In this document: piece by piece, positions 1 to 6,382 of the stretch
How positions within the stretch are numbered: position 1 is the stretch's first letter
Layout of the letters: each line of letters begins with the position of its first letter
Origin: an uncultured Clostridium sp.
GTDB taxonomy: Bacteria > Bacillota > Clostridia > TANB77 > CAG-508
DNA: 8,938 nucleotides
NCBI GenBank assembly: GCA_900553405.1
Contig: USDF01000055.1
Coordinates: 1 to 8,938 of the forward strand
Reading direction: 5' to 3'
Notes under the pieces: model-generated
What the model was told of the DNA's origin: nothing
Databases searched by the model: none
The model's input: only the letters and a program-made list of their open reading frames with translations
Program-made: the position numbers and the translations under genes

Positions 1-185
1 ATGAATTAACAAAAATATATATTCGTATAAACGAGCTTTGCAAACAAGATGAAAGTGTTCTAGAAAATTGTAGAAATAACTTCAAAAAATTAGAAGATAA
101 AGATCCATATTGCGTAGAAATATGGGAAAGATTTAGAAAATTAAGCTTAAAAGAATTCCAAAGAGTATATGATATGTTAATTCAT
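1..185. repeat. Short inverted repeat pair bounding the inverted argS segment
   Basis: ATGAATTAACA at 1-11 and its exact reverse complement TGTTAATTCAT at 175-185 enclose 163 bp. Flipping the enclosed segment restores a continuous minus-strand ArgS frame through both junctions: DELT joins KIYIRIN, and VYDML continues through the right repeat copy. The repeat could extend further left than the window shows. Confidence 0.8.
3..185 (+). pseudogene. argS: Inverted internal fragment of argS (arginyl-tRNA synthetase)
   Basis: On the plus strand an open frame reads ELTKIYIRINELC, continues through KKLEDKDP and EIWERFRKLSLKEF, and ends with RVYDML. This is the conserved stretch of class I arginyl-tRNA synthetases that follows the N-terminal half of the catalytic domain. 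It has no start codon or ribosome binding site here. It begins with the same residues (ELT) at which the minus-strand argS piece loses homology, so the two pieces are adjacent parts of one gene in opposite orientations. The fragment is bounded by an 11-bp inverted repeat (1-11 and 175-185). After 185 the frame runs into the antisense of argS and is meaningless. The rest of argS, with the KMSKS loop and anticodon-binding domain, is not in the window. Confidence 0.85.
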
Positions 186-750
186 CTATTGGGTTTGAAT
201 CTATATCATATTCATCTCCCCACATTTTGTATCCTTCTATAAGTTTACCAAATTGTGTTCCATAATCTCCTAAATGATTTACGCCTGTTACGTTAAAATC
301 TAAGAATTTGTATACATTATATAATGCTCCTCCAATTACAGTTGAACGTAAATGCCCTATATGGAAAGGTTTTGCAATATTAGGTGCAGAATAGTCTATT
401 ACTACATTTTTTCCATTACCTATTTCAGAATCTCCATATTTTTCTTTCTTTTCATTGTATTCACTTAAAACATCTTTTGCTAAAGCAGTACTATTTGTAT
501 AAAAATTGATATATCCGCCAACAATTTCTACTTTTGAAAATGTTTCTTCGTCCATTTCTAATTTTTCATAAATTTCTGCAGCTATAGCAGGTGGTGCTTT
601 TCTTAGTTCTTTTGCAAGTTTAAAGCAAGGAAAAGCATAATCTCCCATTGCACTATCTTTTGGAACTTCTATATAGTTTTCTAATTCTTCTTTATTTAGG
701 TTTGTTACTTTTGAAATTTCTTCTGCAATCTTTTCTTTAAAATTTAACAT
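175..750 (-). CDS. argS: Arginyl-tRNA synthetase, N-terminal 192 residues (gene interrupted)
   Basis: ArgS charges tRNA-Arg with arginine in the cytoplasm and is normally essential. Residues 1 to about 105 form the N-terminal Add-1 tRNA-binding domain. The catalytic Rossmann fold then begins, with SAPNIAKPFHIGHLRST at 121-137 (HIGH signature at 130-133) and NHLGDYGTQFGKL at about 148-160. Homology stops at NPIDELT (residue 192, position 175). The literal frame runs on for 13 unrelated residues to a stop at 133, giving a 205-residue product against about 560 for the family. The missing continuation lies on the plus strand at 3-185, so a small inversion broke the gene or the assembly. The start is supported by AAGGAG at 758-763, 7 nt upstream of ATG. 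As drawn, the product lacks the KMSKS loop and the anticodon-binding domain and could not be a working synthetase. Confidence 0.9.
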
Positions 751-813
751 CTTATTTCTCCTTTTTTCTCTATATAGTCAAGATTTAATATATCTACCTA
801 TTTTATAGACTTT

Positions 814-842
814 ATTTTAGCAAAAAAATCCATACATTTCAA
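814..842 (-). promoter_or_regulatory. Probable sigma-A promoter of argS
   Basis: Read on the minus strand, TTGAAA (complement of 837-842) and TAAAAT (complement of 814-819) are separated by exactly 17 bp. Each differs from consensus at one base. The predicted start of transcription near 807 leaves a leader of about 57 nt before the argS ATG at 750. That leader is too short for a T-box, and none is seen. Confidence 0.6.
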
Positions 843-910
843 TAATTTTCTATTTATTTATTGTTTTTTGGTATTAAACGTTATAATTAAAAAGCATATA
901 AGTCAATATC

Positions 911-950
911 AAAACAGGATTCTAAGATAGAATCCTGTTTTATTTTTATT
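911..950. terminator. Strong intrinsic terminator hairpin between argS and the IS element
   Basis: Positions 911-924 and 928-941 form a perfect 14-bp stem closed by a 3-nt loop (AGA). A T-rich tail (941-950) follows on the plus strand. On the minus strand only the T run within the stem follows. No plus-strand gene lies to its left, so it probably insulates argS from transcription arriving from the right. It may originally have been the terminator of the phosphofructokinase gene, later separated from it by the IS200 insertion. Confidence 0.75.
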
Positions 951-1028
951 CGCTTTAGCGTGTTGAGCCACAAAGCGAAACAAAAAACCGCCAGCTATGC
1001 TGGTGTTGTATTAAAGACTTACAGAAAA

Positions 1029-1094
1029 AGATATCAAACCATGATATAATGTTAGGTGTTCAAGCCAACAAAATATCAGAAAGGAGTGATATCT
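1029..1094 (+). promoter_or_regulatory. tnpA promoter, RBS and start-sequestering inverted repeat
   Basis: An extended -10 box TGATATAAT lies at 1042-1050. No good -35 is seen. A strong AAAGGAG Shine-Dalgarno (1080-1086) is 8 nt before the ATG at 1095. AGATATCA at 1029-1036 is the exact reverse complement of TGATATCT at 1087-1094, the bases between the Shine-Dalgarno and the start codon. The upstream arm precedes the predicted transcript start, so only read-through RNA from outside the element could fold this way and hide the start. Such a structure is known to limit IS200 transposase translation; that it works here is inference. Confidence 0.5.
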
Positions 1095-1550
1095 ATGAGC
1101 AATACTTTATCACATACAAAGTGGAATTGCAAATATCATATAATATTTATACCAAAATACAGAAGAAAAGTAATATATAATAAATTGAGAACAGATATAA
1201 GGGGATATATTCAGGATTTGTGCAGATGGAAAGGAGTAGAAATAGTAGAGGGACATTTGATGCCAGATCATGTGCATTTACTATTATCAATACCACCGAA
1301 AATGAATATATCAAGTTTCATGGGATATTTGAAAGGAAAAAGCTCAATGATGATATTCAAAGACCATGCAAATTTAAGATACAAATACGGAAATTGTAAC
1401 TTTTGGGCAACAGGCTATTATGTCAGTACAGTCGGATTAAATGAAGCAACAATTAGAAAATATATAAGAGACCAAGAAAAGGAAGATGTACTAGAAGATA
1501 AATTAACAAAGAGGGAAAGCCATAACCCTTTTAAGGGTTTGCTACAGTAG
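1095..1550 (+). CDS. tnpA: IS200-family Y1 (HUH) transposase TnpA
   Basis: This 151-residue transposase cuts and rejoins single-stranded DNA at the ends of its element using an HUH metal site and one catalytic tyrosine. The HUH motif is PDHVHLL, with His59 and His61. The conserved block FWATGYYVSTVG is at 103-114. Tyr123 in RKYIRDQ is the expected nucleophile by position in the family. The length matches complete relatives of about 150 residues, and no stop or frameshift is present. An upstream ATG at 1056 is in frame, but the ATG at 1095 is chosen because AAAGGAG lies 8 nt before it and the protein then starts MSNTLSHTKW, as in relatives. It is the only convincing plus-strand gene. Its last codons overlap a small stem at 1524-1530/1533-1539. 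Confidence 0.93.
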   Translation: MSNTLSHTKWNCKYHIIFIPKYRRKVIYNKLRTDIRGYIQDLCRWKGVEIVEGHLMPDHVHLLLSIPPKMNISSFMGYLKGKSSMMIFKDHANLRYKYGNCNFWATGYYVSTVGLNEATIRKYIRDQEKEDVLEDKLTKRESHNPFKGLLQ

Positions 1551-1610
1551 TAAATGCTTTAAGGCTTGAACGGAGTGAAAAGCCAGCACCTTGAAGTGCT
1601 GCAATGTTAT

Positions 1611-1627
1611 ATGCCCTTATAGGGCAT
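1611..1627 (+). other. Stem-loop in IS200 right end
   Basis: ATGCCCT (1611-1617), a TAT loop and AGGGCAT (1621-1627) make a perfect 7-bp stem. It is one of three consecutive hairpins between the tnpA stop and the end of the element. In the family such hairpins are recognised by the transposase; which of the three is used here cannot be told. Confidence 0.5.
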
Positions 1628-1632
1628 GTTAA

Positions 1633-1660
1633 AACCACCCGTTTTACGGGTGGTTATTAT
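1633..1660. terminator. GC-rich hairpin ending the IS200 element; likely bidirectional terminator
   Basis: AACCACCCGT (1633-1642) pairs perfectly with ACGGGTGGTT (1646-1655) around a 3-nt loop. On the plus strand it is followed by TTATTATTAT and could stop tnpA transcription. On the minus strand it is followed by a short T run and lies just downstream of the phosphofructokinase gene. It may also serve as the right-end recognition hairpin of the IS. Confidence 0.6.
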
Positions 1661-1681
1661 TATCTTAATAGAACTTTAAGT

Positions 1682-1724
1682 ACCAAAAGGGACAGATTAA
1701 CCAAAAGGAAACGTCCCCAATGGT
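1682..1724. repeat. REP-like imperfect palindrome downstream of pfkA
   Basis: An imperfect hairpin is formed by ACCA (1682-1685) with TGGT (1721-1724) and GGGAC (1689-1693) with GTCCC (1713-1717), with a 3x3 internal loop between them. Its left part (1684-1702) recurs exactly, in opposite orientation, at 8768-8786. Small palindromes carrying GGGAC and GTCCC words are, from memory, common dispersed intergenic repeats in clostridial genomes. This one lies 3 bp beyond the phosphofructokinase stop codon, a typical place for such elements. Confidence 0.6.
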
Positions 1725-1726
1725 AA

Positions 1727-2866
1727 TTAGTCTCCTAGGCAAATTCCTATATCTCTTGCTGTTTTTACTAAATCATTATCCATAGTAACTATTCTTACGT
1801 TACTTTCTGCTGTTCCACCTTGTACTGCACCTATAACTTTGTTATCTCCAACTACTTCTTCTAAGTCTACGTAGTCTAATTTTCCGTTTTTTAATACTGT
1901 TAATACATTGAATTTTCCTTCTAACGCAAGTTCCATTGCTTTTGCTCCGTATTTCGTAGAAAGGACTCTATCAAATGCTGTTGGTGTTCCACCTCTTTGC
2001 ATATATCCTAAGACTGTGCATCTAGCAGTTAATCCTGTTAATTTTTCTAATTCTTTTGCAACTTTTTCTCCTGCTCCACCAAGTTGAATGTTTATAACTC
2101 CTTCTCCACCATCTCTTGTGTTTTGAACTGATATATCTCCACCTTTAGAGAATGCTCCTTCTGAAACAACTACTATACTAAAATTTTTACCTATAGCTTG
2201 TCTCTTCTTTATTGCTTCTGCTGCTTTATTTATATCATATGGAATTTCTGGAATTAAGGCTACGTCTGCTCCACCAGCTATAGCTGATTCTAGTGCTATC
2301 CAACCTGCTTCTCTTCCCATTACTTCTAGTACCATTATTCTATGGTGTGTTTCAGCTGTTGTATGAAGTCTGTCCAATGCTTCTGTTGCAACTGATACTG
2401 CTGTATTATAACCAAATGTAATATCTGTACAAGCGACATCATTGTCTATTGTCTTTGGAACTCCTATTACATTTATTCCTCTTAAAGAAAAGTCTCTTGC
2501 TGATTTTTGTGTGCTATCTCCACCTAATGTGAATATACAATCAAATCCATCATCTTTTACGTTTTGAACACATTTTTCTGATAAATCTTGGTATGTTACA
2601 TTTCCATTTTCATCTACTACTTTGTAGTGAAATACATTTGCATTTGTAGAAGATAATATTATTGAACCACCTTTTTGTAATATTCCAGATGCTGTATCTG
2701 CACTACTTAATCTTATATAATCATTTTTTAAAAGTCCACGATATCCATCTATAAACCCATAACATTCTACACCGTTATTTTCTGCAGTCTTTACTATAGC
2801 CCTTATTACTGCATTAAATCCTGATACATCTCCACCATTTGCTAGTATTGCTACCTTTTTTACCAT
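1727..2866 (-). CDS. pfkA: 6-phosphofructokinase (phosphoryl donor uncertain)
   Basis: The enzyme phosphorylates fructose 6-phosphate to the 1,6-bisphosphate, the committing step of glycolysis. In the 379-residue protein, GGDVSGFNA at 11-19 is the donor-binding loop, PKTIDND at 137-143 the catalytic segment (Asp141 is the likely base), MGREAGWIA at 183-191 contacts the sugar phosphate, and LGYMQRGGTPTAFDR at 286-300 is the family signature. It is longer than the roughly 320-residue bacterial ATP-PFK. Where ATP enzymes read GGDGS and PGTIDND, it has GGDST (115-119) and PKTIDND. Lysine in the latter motif is typical of pyrophosphate-dependent and some mixed types, but the Asp that usually marks PPi enzymes (GGDD) is absent, so ATP versus PPi use is open. 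The start is supported by AGGAGG at 2875-2880. It has its own promoter. Confidence 0.92.
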   Translation of the reverse strand: MVKKVAILANGGDVSGFNAVIRAIVKTAENNGVECYGFIDGYRGLLKNDYIRLSSADTASGILQKGGSIILSSTNANVFHYKVVDENGNVTYQDLSEKCVQNVKDDGFDCIFTLGGDSTQKSARDFSLRGINVIGVPKTIDNDVACTDITFGYNTAVSVATEALDRLHTTAETHHRIMVLEVMGREAGWIALESAIAGGADVALIPEIPYDINKAAEAIKKRQAIGKNFSIVVVSEGAFSKGGDISVQNTRDGGEGVINIQLGGAGEKVAKELEKLTGLTARCTVLGYMQRGGTPTAFDRVLSTKYGAKAMELALEGKFNVLTVLKNGKLDYVDLEEVVGDNKVIGAVQGGTAESNVRIVTMDNDLVKTARDIGICLGD

Positions 2867-2908
2867 CTTTTTTTCCTCCTATTTTTTTCACTTCTTACCA
2901 TGTCTTTT

Positions 2909-2936
2909 ATTATATCAATAATTTTATTTTTTACAA
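2909..2936 (-). promoter_or_regulatory. Probable sigma-A promoter of pfkA
   Basis: On the minus strand a perfect TATAAT (complement of 2909-2914) lies 16 bp downstream of TTGTAA (complement of 2931-2936, four of six consensus bases). It falls in the 102-bp gap between spoIIIAH and the phosphofructokinase gene. This suggests that pfkA is expressed in vegetative growth independently of the sporulation operon. Confidence 0.6.
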
Positions 2937-2968
2937 CACATTTTTTGAATTTTTATAAAAAAATTGGG

Positions 2969-3682
2969 TTATTTATTGCTAATATGTATATTACCAATTT
3001 CTGTTTGCATTTCTCTTTCTATAATATTTTGTATTTGTGCAATTTGTTCTTGTTCTAATTTATCTGTTCTTACTACAACACTAATACTTTTATCGTTAAC
3101 AAATATAACTAAATCTTCTATTCCTTTTGTTTTTATTAAGTTTTCACAAATCATTATTTTGTTTTTTATATCATTTATATTTTTTATTTCAGTCTGTGCT
3201 ACTGATTTCTGTGTTTCACTTATTGTTTCATTTTCTAGAATCTTTCTATAACTTTCTAGCATTTGTGAATACATTGTTTCTCTACTTAACCTTGAAGATG
3301 AAAAATATTCTTTTGTTTCTTTAGAAGTTGTACTAGTAGTTACACTAGTGTTTGTATTGTTGTTGATATTTGTATTTGTACCATTAGTTTCTACATTTGT
3401 ACTTGTTTCCTCTGAATCATTTTCTACTACAGCTGTTTCTTGTACTTTGTCTGTTCCTTCCTCTCCATTTGAAACTAATGCTTCTTCGTTTATGCCATCT
3501 TCAACTCCATTACTGCTTACTAATTTTGCATCTCCTATTGATGCTACATCCGTTTTTTCTTCTGTATTAGTACTTGTAGGAATTGCTCCATCATGGTTTG
3601 TAGTATAGTTTAAATACCCTGCTGTTACAAGCATTAAAGCAATTACAATGATTATAATTTGATTTCTTTTTAAAATTTTCAT
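2969..3682 (-). CDS. spoIIIAH: Stage III sporulation protein SpoIIIAH
   Basis: SpoIIIAH is a mother-cell membrane protein whose extracellular C-terminal domain forms a ring. In Bacillus it pairs with forespore SpoIIQ to make the channel between mother cell and forespore. In the 237-residue protein, residues 8-25 (IIIIVIALMLV...) are one membrane anchor. Residues about 27-125 are a low-complexity linker rich in Thr, Asn, Ser and Glu. The region from about 130, starting YFSSSRLSRETMYSQMLESY and ending with the amphipathic repeat ELQ-type segment near the C-terminus, is the conserved ring-building domain related to secretion-system ring proteins. TGGAGG at 3695-3700 lies 12 nt before the ATG, a rather long spacing. 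It is the last spoIIIA gene, 117 bp after spoIIIAG. No spoIIQ is in the window, and many clostridia use a different partner. Confidence 0.92.
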   Translation of the reverse strand: MKILKRNQIIIIVIALMLVTAGYLNYTTNHDGAIPTSTNTEEKTDVASIGDAKLVSSNGVEDGINEEALVSNGEEGTDKVQETAVVENDSEETSTNVETNGTNTNINNNTNTSVTTSTTSKETKEYFSSSRLSRETMYSQMLESYRKILENETISETQKSVAQTEIKNINDIKNKIMICENLIKTKGIEDLVIFVNDKSISVVVRTDKLEQEQIAQIQNIIEREMQTEIGNIHISNK

Positions 3683-3730
3683 AAGTTTTATTTTCCTCCA
3701 CTCGCATTTTTTACAATTATTTTTTAGCTA

Positions 3731-3759
3731 GCACAATAATAATTCTATTTTCATTGTGC
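3731..3759. other. Stem-loop in the spoIIIAG-spoIIIAH gap
   Basis: GCACAAT (3731-3737) is exactly complementary to ATTGTGC (3753-3759), around a 15-nt A/T loop. No T-tract follows on the minus strand, so it is not a convincing terminator. It may tune the level of spoIIIAH or stabilise RNA ends. The 117-bp gap also contains a direct repeat ATGTTCTAA (3777-3785 and 3795-3803), the second copy overlapping the spoIIIAG stop. Confidence 0.35.
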
Positions 3760-3799
3760 ATATAAATTATTTTTTTATGTTCTAAAAATATAAGATGTT

Positions 3800-4425
3800 C
3801 TAATTACCTACCATTTCAAAAACTTGTATTTTATGAGTTTCTAAACCTGTTGCCGCTTCTACTGCTTGCATTATATTTGTTTTTATTTCACTATTTTTTG
3901 CTCCTTGTGCTGTTACAACCGCTCCTTCTATTTTAGGCTTTATAACACTTTGAGTTACTGGCACTTTTTCTCCATTTACTTCTTGATATATAACTTCTTT
4001 TTTACTATTTTCTTGAGTTATTTTCCTATTTCCGTCCACCGTTTATCACTTTCTTCTGTGTCACTTTTTGTACTATCTTCGTTATACATTGCTACTACCT
4101 GACTTGTTTGTGAATATGTAATAAGTACTTTTACTTTTCCAACTCCTTGTATATTTTGCAGTATATTTTCTAATTTTTGTTCTAGTTCATTACTATTTTC
4201 TGTTTCAGTTTGTACCTGCTCTTTCGCAAGTTCTTTTCCTATGTCAGATTGCACATTTTCTTTGCTTTCTTTTTTATTGTCATTGTTCCATATTGTATTT
4301 ATTATAATTACTGTAATAATTAATATTATAATGAATACTACTAAATTTTCTATTTTCTTTTTATTATCTTCATCTTTCCTAAGTATAAAATTTTCCTTTA
4401 TCTTCTTTAGTTTTTCTTGTAACAT
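3800..4425 (-). pseudogene. spoIIIAG: Stage III sporulation protein SpoIIIAG, split by a frameshift
   Basis: SpoIIIAG is a single-pass mother-cell membrane protein whose extracellular domain assembles into a large ring of the feeding-tube channel. The first frame (4425-4018, 135 residues) has a short cytoplasmic start, a membrane segment (about residues 28-46, VVFIIILIITVII...), an acidic linker and the first half of the ring-building domain (ILQNIQGVGKVKVLITYSQ). The second half (KEVIYQEVNGEKVP, KIEGAVVTAQGA, THKIQVFEMVGN) lies in another frame, 4039-3800. Joining them needs one extra base between about 4018 and 4044 and gives about 208 residues, near the normal size. The GTG at 4037-4039 heading the second frame has no ribosome binding site, so a separate gene is unlikely. 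The cause is a one-base deletion or a sequence error. AAGGG near 4431-4435 supports the ATG at 4425. Confidence 0.85.
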
Positions 4426-4440
4426 TTTATCCCTTCTTTC

Positions 4441-4470
4441 TTTAGTAAATGATATCTTTATTTAGTAAAT
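4441..4470. repeat. 10-bp direct repeat at the spoIIIAF-spoIIIAG junction
   Basis: TTTAGTAAAT occurs at 4441-4450 and again at 4461-4470, the second copy overlapping the spoIIIAF stop codon. The 20-bp period may mark a small tandem duplication or slippage event. No function can be assigned. Confidence 0.4.
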
Positions 4471-5133
4471 AGTGATTTGCTTTTCACTTATTTCATATAC
4501 AGATGTTAGATATTTCTTTATTTTATTTTTTTCTTCATTACTAATATTGTTTCCTTTCGTTTGGCTCGCTTCTTCATTTTCAGAATTATTAAAGCTATTT
4601 TTGTTTGTTTCATTATTTTGGCTCACATTAATTTCTATTTTCTCTATTTCATTTATATGTATATTATTTTCTGTTTTTTCTTTATTGTTTTCTTCTTTAT
4701 TATCATTTTTGCCATTCATATATATTGTTAATAATTTAATACCATAATTTGCATTGTCCTCTACTTGTACTTCAACATCTTTTATTAAATAATCTTTATC
4801 TTCTAATTTTGTTTTTATATCTTTTTTTAAGTTTGTTATATATATCTGTTTAATACTATCTTCATTTGTTTTATTTATATCTGTATTTTTTGAACTTACT
4901 TCATAAGTTTCCATTTTTTTAGTGTATTTATCTATATCGATTAGTGATGATACTTCAAAATCTGAATTAAAAAATTTGTTTATTACTGGCGTTATTATTT
5001 GGAACACTACATATACTCCAAGTACTACTTTTATATATTTCTTATTATTGCCATTCGGTAATATCATTTGAATTATACTGGCTATTACTACAGCTACTAT
5101 TATTCCTTGTAACCATGTATTTAAAAATTCCAT
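4462..5133 (-). CDS. spoIIIAF: Stage III sporulation protein SpoIIIAF
   Basis: SpoIIIAF is a mother-cell membrane component of the SpoIIIA channel with an extracellular ring-building-like domain. Two hydrophobic segments lie near the N-terminus: residues about 6-26 (WLQGIIVAVVIASIIQMIL) and 34-52 (VVLGVYVVFQIITPVIN), separated by the conserved LPNGNNKKYIK. The soluble part holds a SpoIIIAF-type region with DVEVQVEDNANYGIK. A long Asn/Glu/Lys-rich stretch precedes the conserved tail ISNEEKNKIKKYLTSVYEI. An in-frame ATG at 5166 exists, but ATG 5131-5133 is chosen because AGAAAGGA (5141-5148) precedes it at 7 nt and the family starts at MEFLNTWLQ. This gives 223 residues, slightly longer than the roughly 206 in Bacillus because of the low-complexity insert. 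Confidence 0.9.
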   Translation of the reverse strand: MEFLNTWLQGIIVAVVIASIIQMILPNGNNKKYIKVVLGVYVVFQIITPVINKFFNSDFEVSSLIDIDKYTKKMETYEVSSKNTDINKTNEDSIKQIYITNLKKDIKTKLEDKDYLIKDVEVQVEDNANYGIKLLTIYMNGKNDNKEENNKEKTENNIHINEIEKIEINVSQNNETNKNSFNNSENEEASQTKGNNISNEEKNKIKKYLTSVYEISEKQITIY

Positions 5134-5195
5134 ATTAAATTCCTTTCTCATTTTGCTTAAAAGCACTAATAATTATGAAAATTTTTTAATTTCAG

Positions 5196-6368
5196 TTACC
5201 TATACATTAATCCACTATTAGATATTTTCATTACAAGTGTTGTCCCAATTATAAGCATAACTGCTAAACTGCATAAAATAGCAAGTAATACCCTAAATGT
5301 GTCTCCTATTTCAGATAAGAGTTTTACTATTTTTGAATCTGCTATTGGCTCACAAATAGCAGAGCCTATATAATATGTTGTCATAAGTAGAACCAGTTTT
5401 ATTATAGGTGTAATGCAAATTCCTATTATAACAATTACTCCTACTATTCCAACTGCATTTTTTAGTATTGATGTGCAACCTATTACTGTATCTACAGCAT
5501 CTCCTAATATTTTTCCTACTACTGGAATAAAACTAGAAACCGCCGCTTTTGCAGTTTTTGCAGTAATTCCATCTACACTACTGCTTAAACTTCCTTCTAC
5601 AGAAACTAAACTTACAAATAAAGTGAGTACTACTCCTAAAATCCAAACAACACTTGATTTAAAGAATTTTGATAATTTGTCTAATTGCATGTAATCTGAA
5701 ATTTTAGAAACTATTCCTAATACTGTAGAAGCTAGCACCAAAGGAATTACAATATTTGAAATAAAATTTCCTATAAATGTAACCATAAATAGAAGTACTG
5801 GCTGCAGTAAATTTGCTGAAATTATATTTCCTGTTGTTAAAACAAGTGTAAGTAGTAATGGTATAAGTGTATTTGAAAATGCAATTAAGTCATTTACAGA
5901 GTCTTTTACCATGCTGATTACTTGGCTAAAATTGCTCATTATAAGTGTTACTATTAATATGTATTGTACATAATAGCTAATTTTTGCTATTCCTTGATTC
6001 TCTAAACCTTCACTAATGCTTTTTAATATACTATGTATTATTATTACGATCATAATACTTGCTATAGTTCGAATAGAACCTAAAGTTTCTTTTCCTATTA
6101 CATTTAGTATTCCTTTTCCTAATTTTTCGTTATCTATGTTTCCTGTTATTGCTGAATTTAATAGTTCATTGTAATCTACATTATCAAATACATTTGATGT
6201 ATATTTTTTAGCTTCTTCTATGAATTTGCCAATGTTTACGCTATCTTTTTGAGTTTGTATTATTTCTTCTTGTGACACTTCTTTTGTTTCGTTTTCTGCA
6301 TTGCAGGCAGAAGGATATAATAATAAAATAATTAATATTAAATTTAAAATTATTTTTATTTTTCTCAT
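5196..6368 (-). CDS. spoIIIAE: Stage III sporulation protein SpoIIIAE
   Basis: SpoIIIAE is the large polytopic membrane protein of the SpoIIIA complex and resembles permease-like export components. The 390-residue protein starts with a signal-like segment (residues 4-18, IKIILNLILIILLLY). A charged extracellular stretch about 100 residues long (ENETKEVSQEE... with DVDYNELLNSAITG-type sequence) follows, then several hydrophobic segments, including TIASIMIVIIIHSILKSI, YILIVTLIMSNFSQVISMV, LIPLLLTLVLTTGNIISANL and VVWILGVVLTLFVSLVSVEG. These are typical of the family, whose Bacillus member has about 399 residues. The open frame extends 26 codons upstream to a TTG, but ATG 6366-6368 is preferred because AAAGGA (6375-6380) lies 6 nt before it and the signal peptide then begins correctly. 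The gene is separated from spoIIIAD by an unusually long 128-bp spacer. Confidence 0.92.
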   Translation of the reverse strand: MRKIKIILNLILIILLLYPSACNAENETKEVSQEEIIQTQKDSVNIGKFIEEAKKYTSNVFDNVDYNELLNSAITGNIDNEKLGKGILNVIGKETLGSIRTIASIMIVIIIHSILKSISEGLENQGIAKISYYVQYILIVTLIMSNFSQVISMVKDSVNDLIAFSNTLIPLLLTLVLTTGNIISANLLQPVLLFMVTFIGNFISNIVIPLVLASTVLGIVSKISDYMQLDKLSKFFKSSVVWILGVVLTLFVSLVSVEGSLSSSVDGITAKTAKAAVSSFIPVVGKILGDAVDTVIGCTSILKNAVGIVGVIVIIGICITPIIKLVLLMTTYYIGSAICEPIADSKIVKLLSEIGDTFRVLLAILCSLAVMLIIGTTLVMKISNSGLMYR

Positions 6369-6382
6369 TTGTTTTCCTTTTC

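Larger units (their letters stand above)
949..1655 (+). mobile_element. IS200-like insertion sequence (IS200/IS605 family, tnpA only)
   Basis: One Y1 transposase gene is flanked by subterminal hairpins, the usual form of this family, which has no terminal inverted repeats and makes no target duplication. Left-end structures are an 8-bp stem at 949-956/972-979 and CCAGC-TAT-GCTGG at 991-1003. Right-end structures are stems at 1584-1589/1596-1601, 1611-1617/1621-1627 and 1633-1642/1646-1655. No tnpB accessory gene is present. Both ends are set from hairpins only and may be off by tens of bases. The element sits between the 3' end of the phosphofructokinase gene and the argS promoter, so it breaks no gene. 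Its transposase frame is intact, so it may be active or recently acquired. Confidence 0.75.

Noticed and set aside
751..813. T-box or other riboswitch in the argS leader
   Set aside because: The predicted leader is about 57 nt, too short for a T-box, and no conserved T-box sequence is seen.
2938..2968. Terminator between spoIIIAH and pfkA
   Set aside because: Only a weak, pure A/T self-complementarity is present; it could be chance.
3800..4039. Separate small gene starting at GTG 4037-4039
   Set aside because: Its protein is the second half of the SpoIIIAG domain, there is no ribosome binding site, and the first half ends 20 bases into it in another frame.
4018..4045. Programmed -1 frameshift in spoIIIAG
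   Set aside because: A slip on GGA-AAA would join the frames, but no X-XXY-YYZ heptamer or clear downstream pseudoknot is seen. A deletion or sequence error is simpler.
2964..4747. Several open frames of 65-95 codons on the plus strand opposite spoIIIAF-AH
   Set aside because: They are hydrophobic Phe/Ser/Leu/Ile-rich mirror images of AT-rich minus-strand genes, with no ribosome binding sites or recognisable domains.
5134..5166. Longer spoIIIAF from the ATG at 5166
   Set aside because: The family begins at MEFLNTW. AGAAAGGA lies directly before that ATG, and the upstream 11 residues include the ribosome-binding bases themselves.
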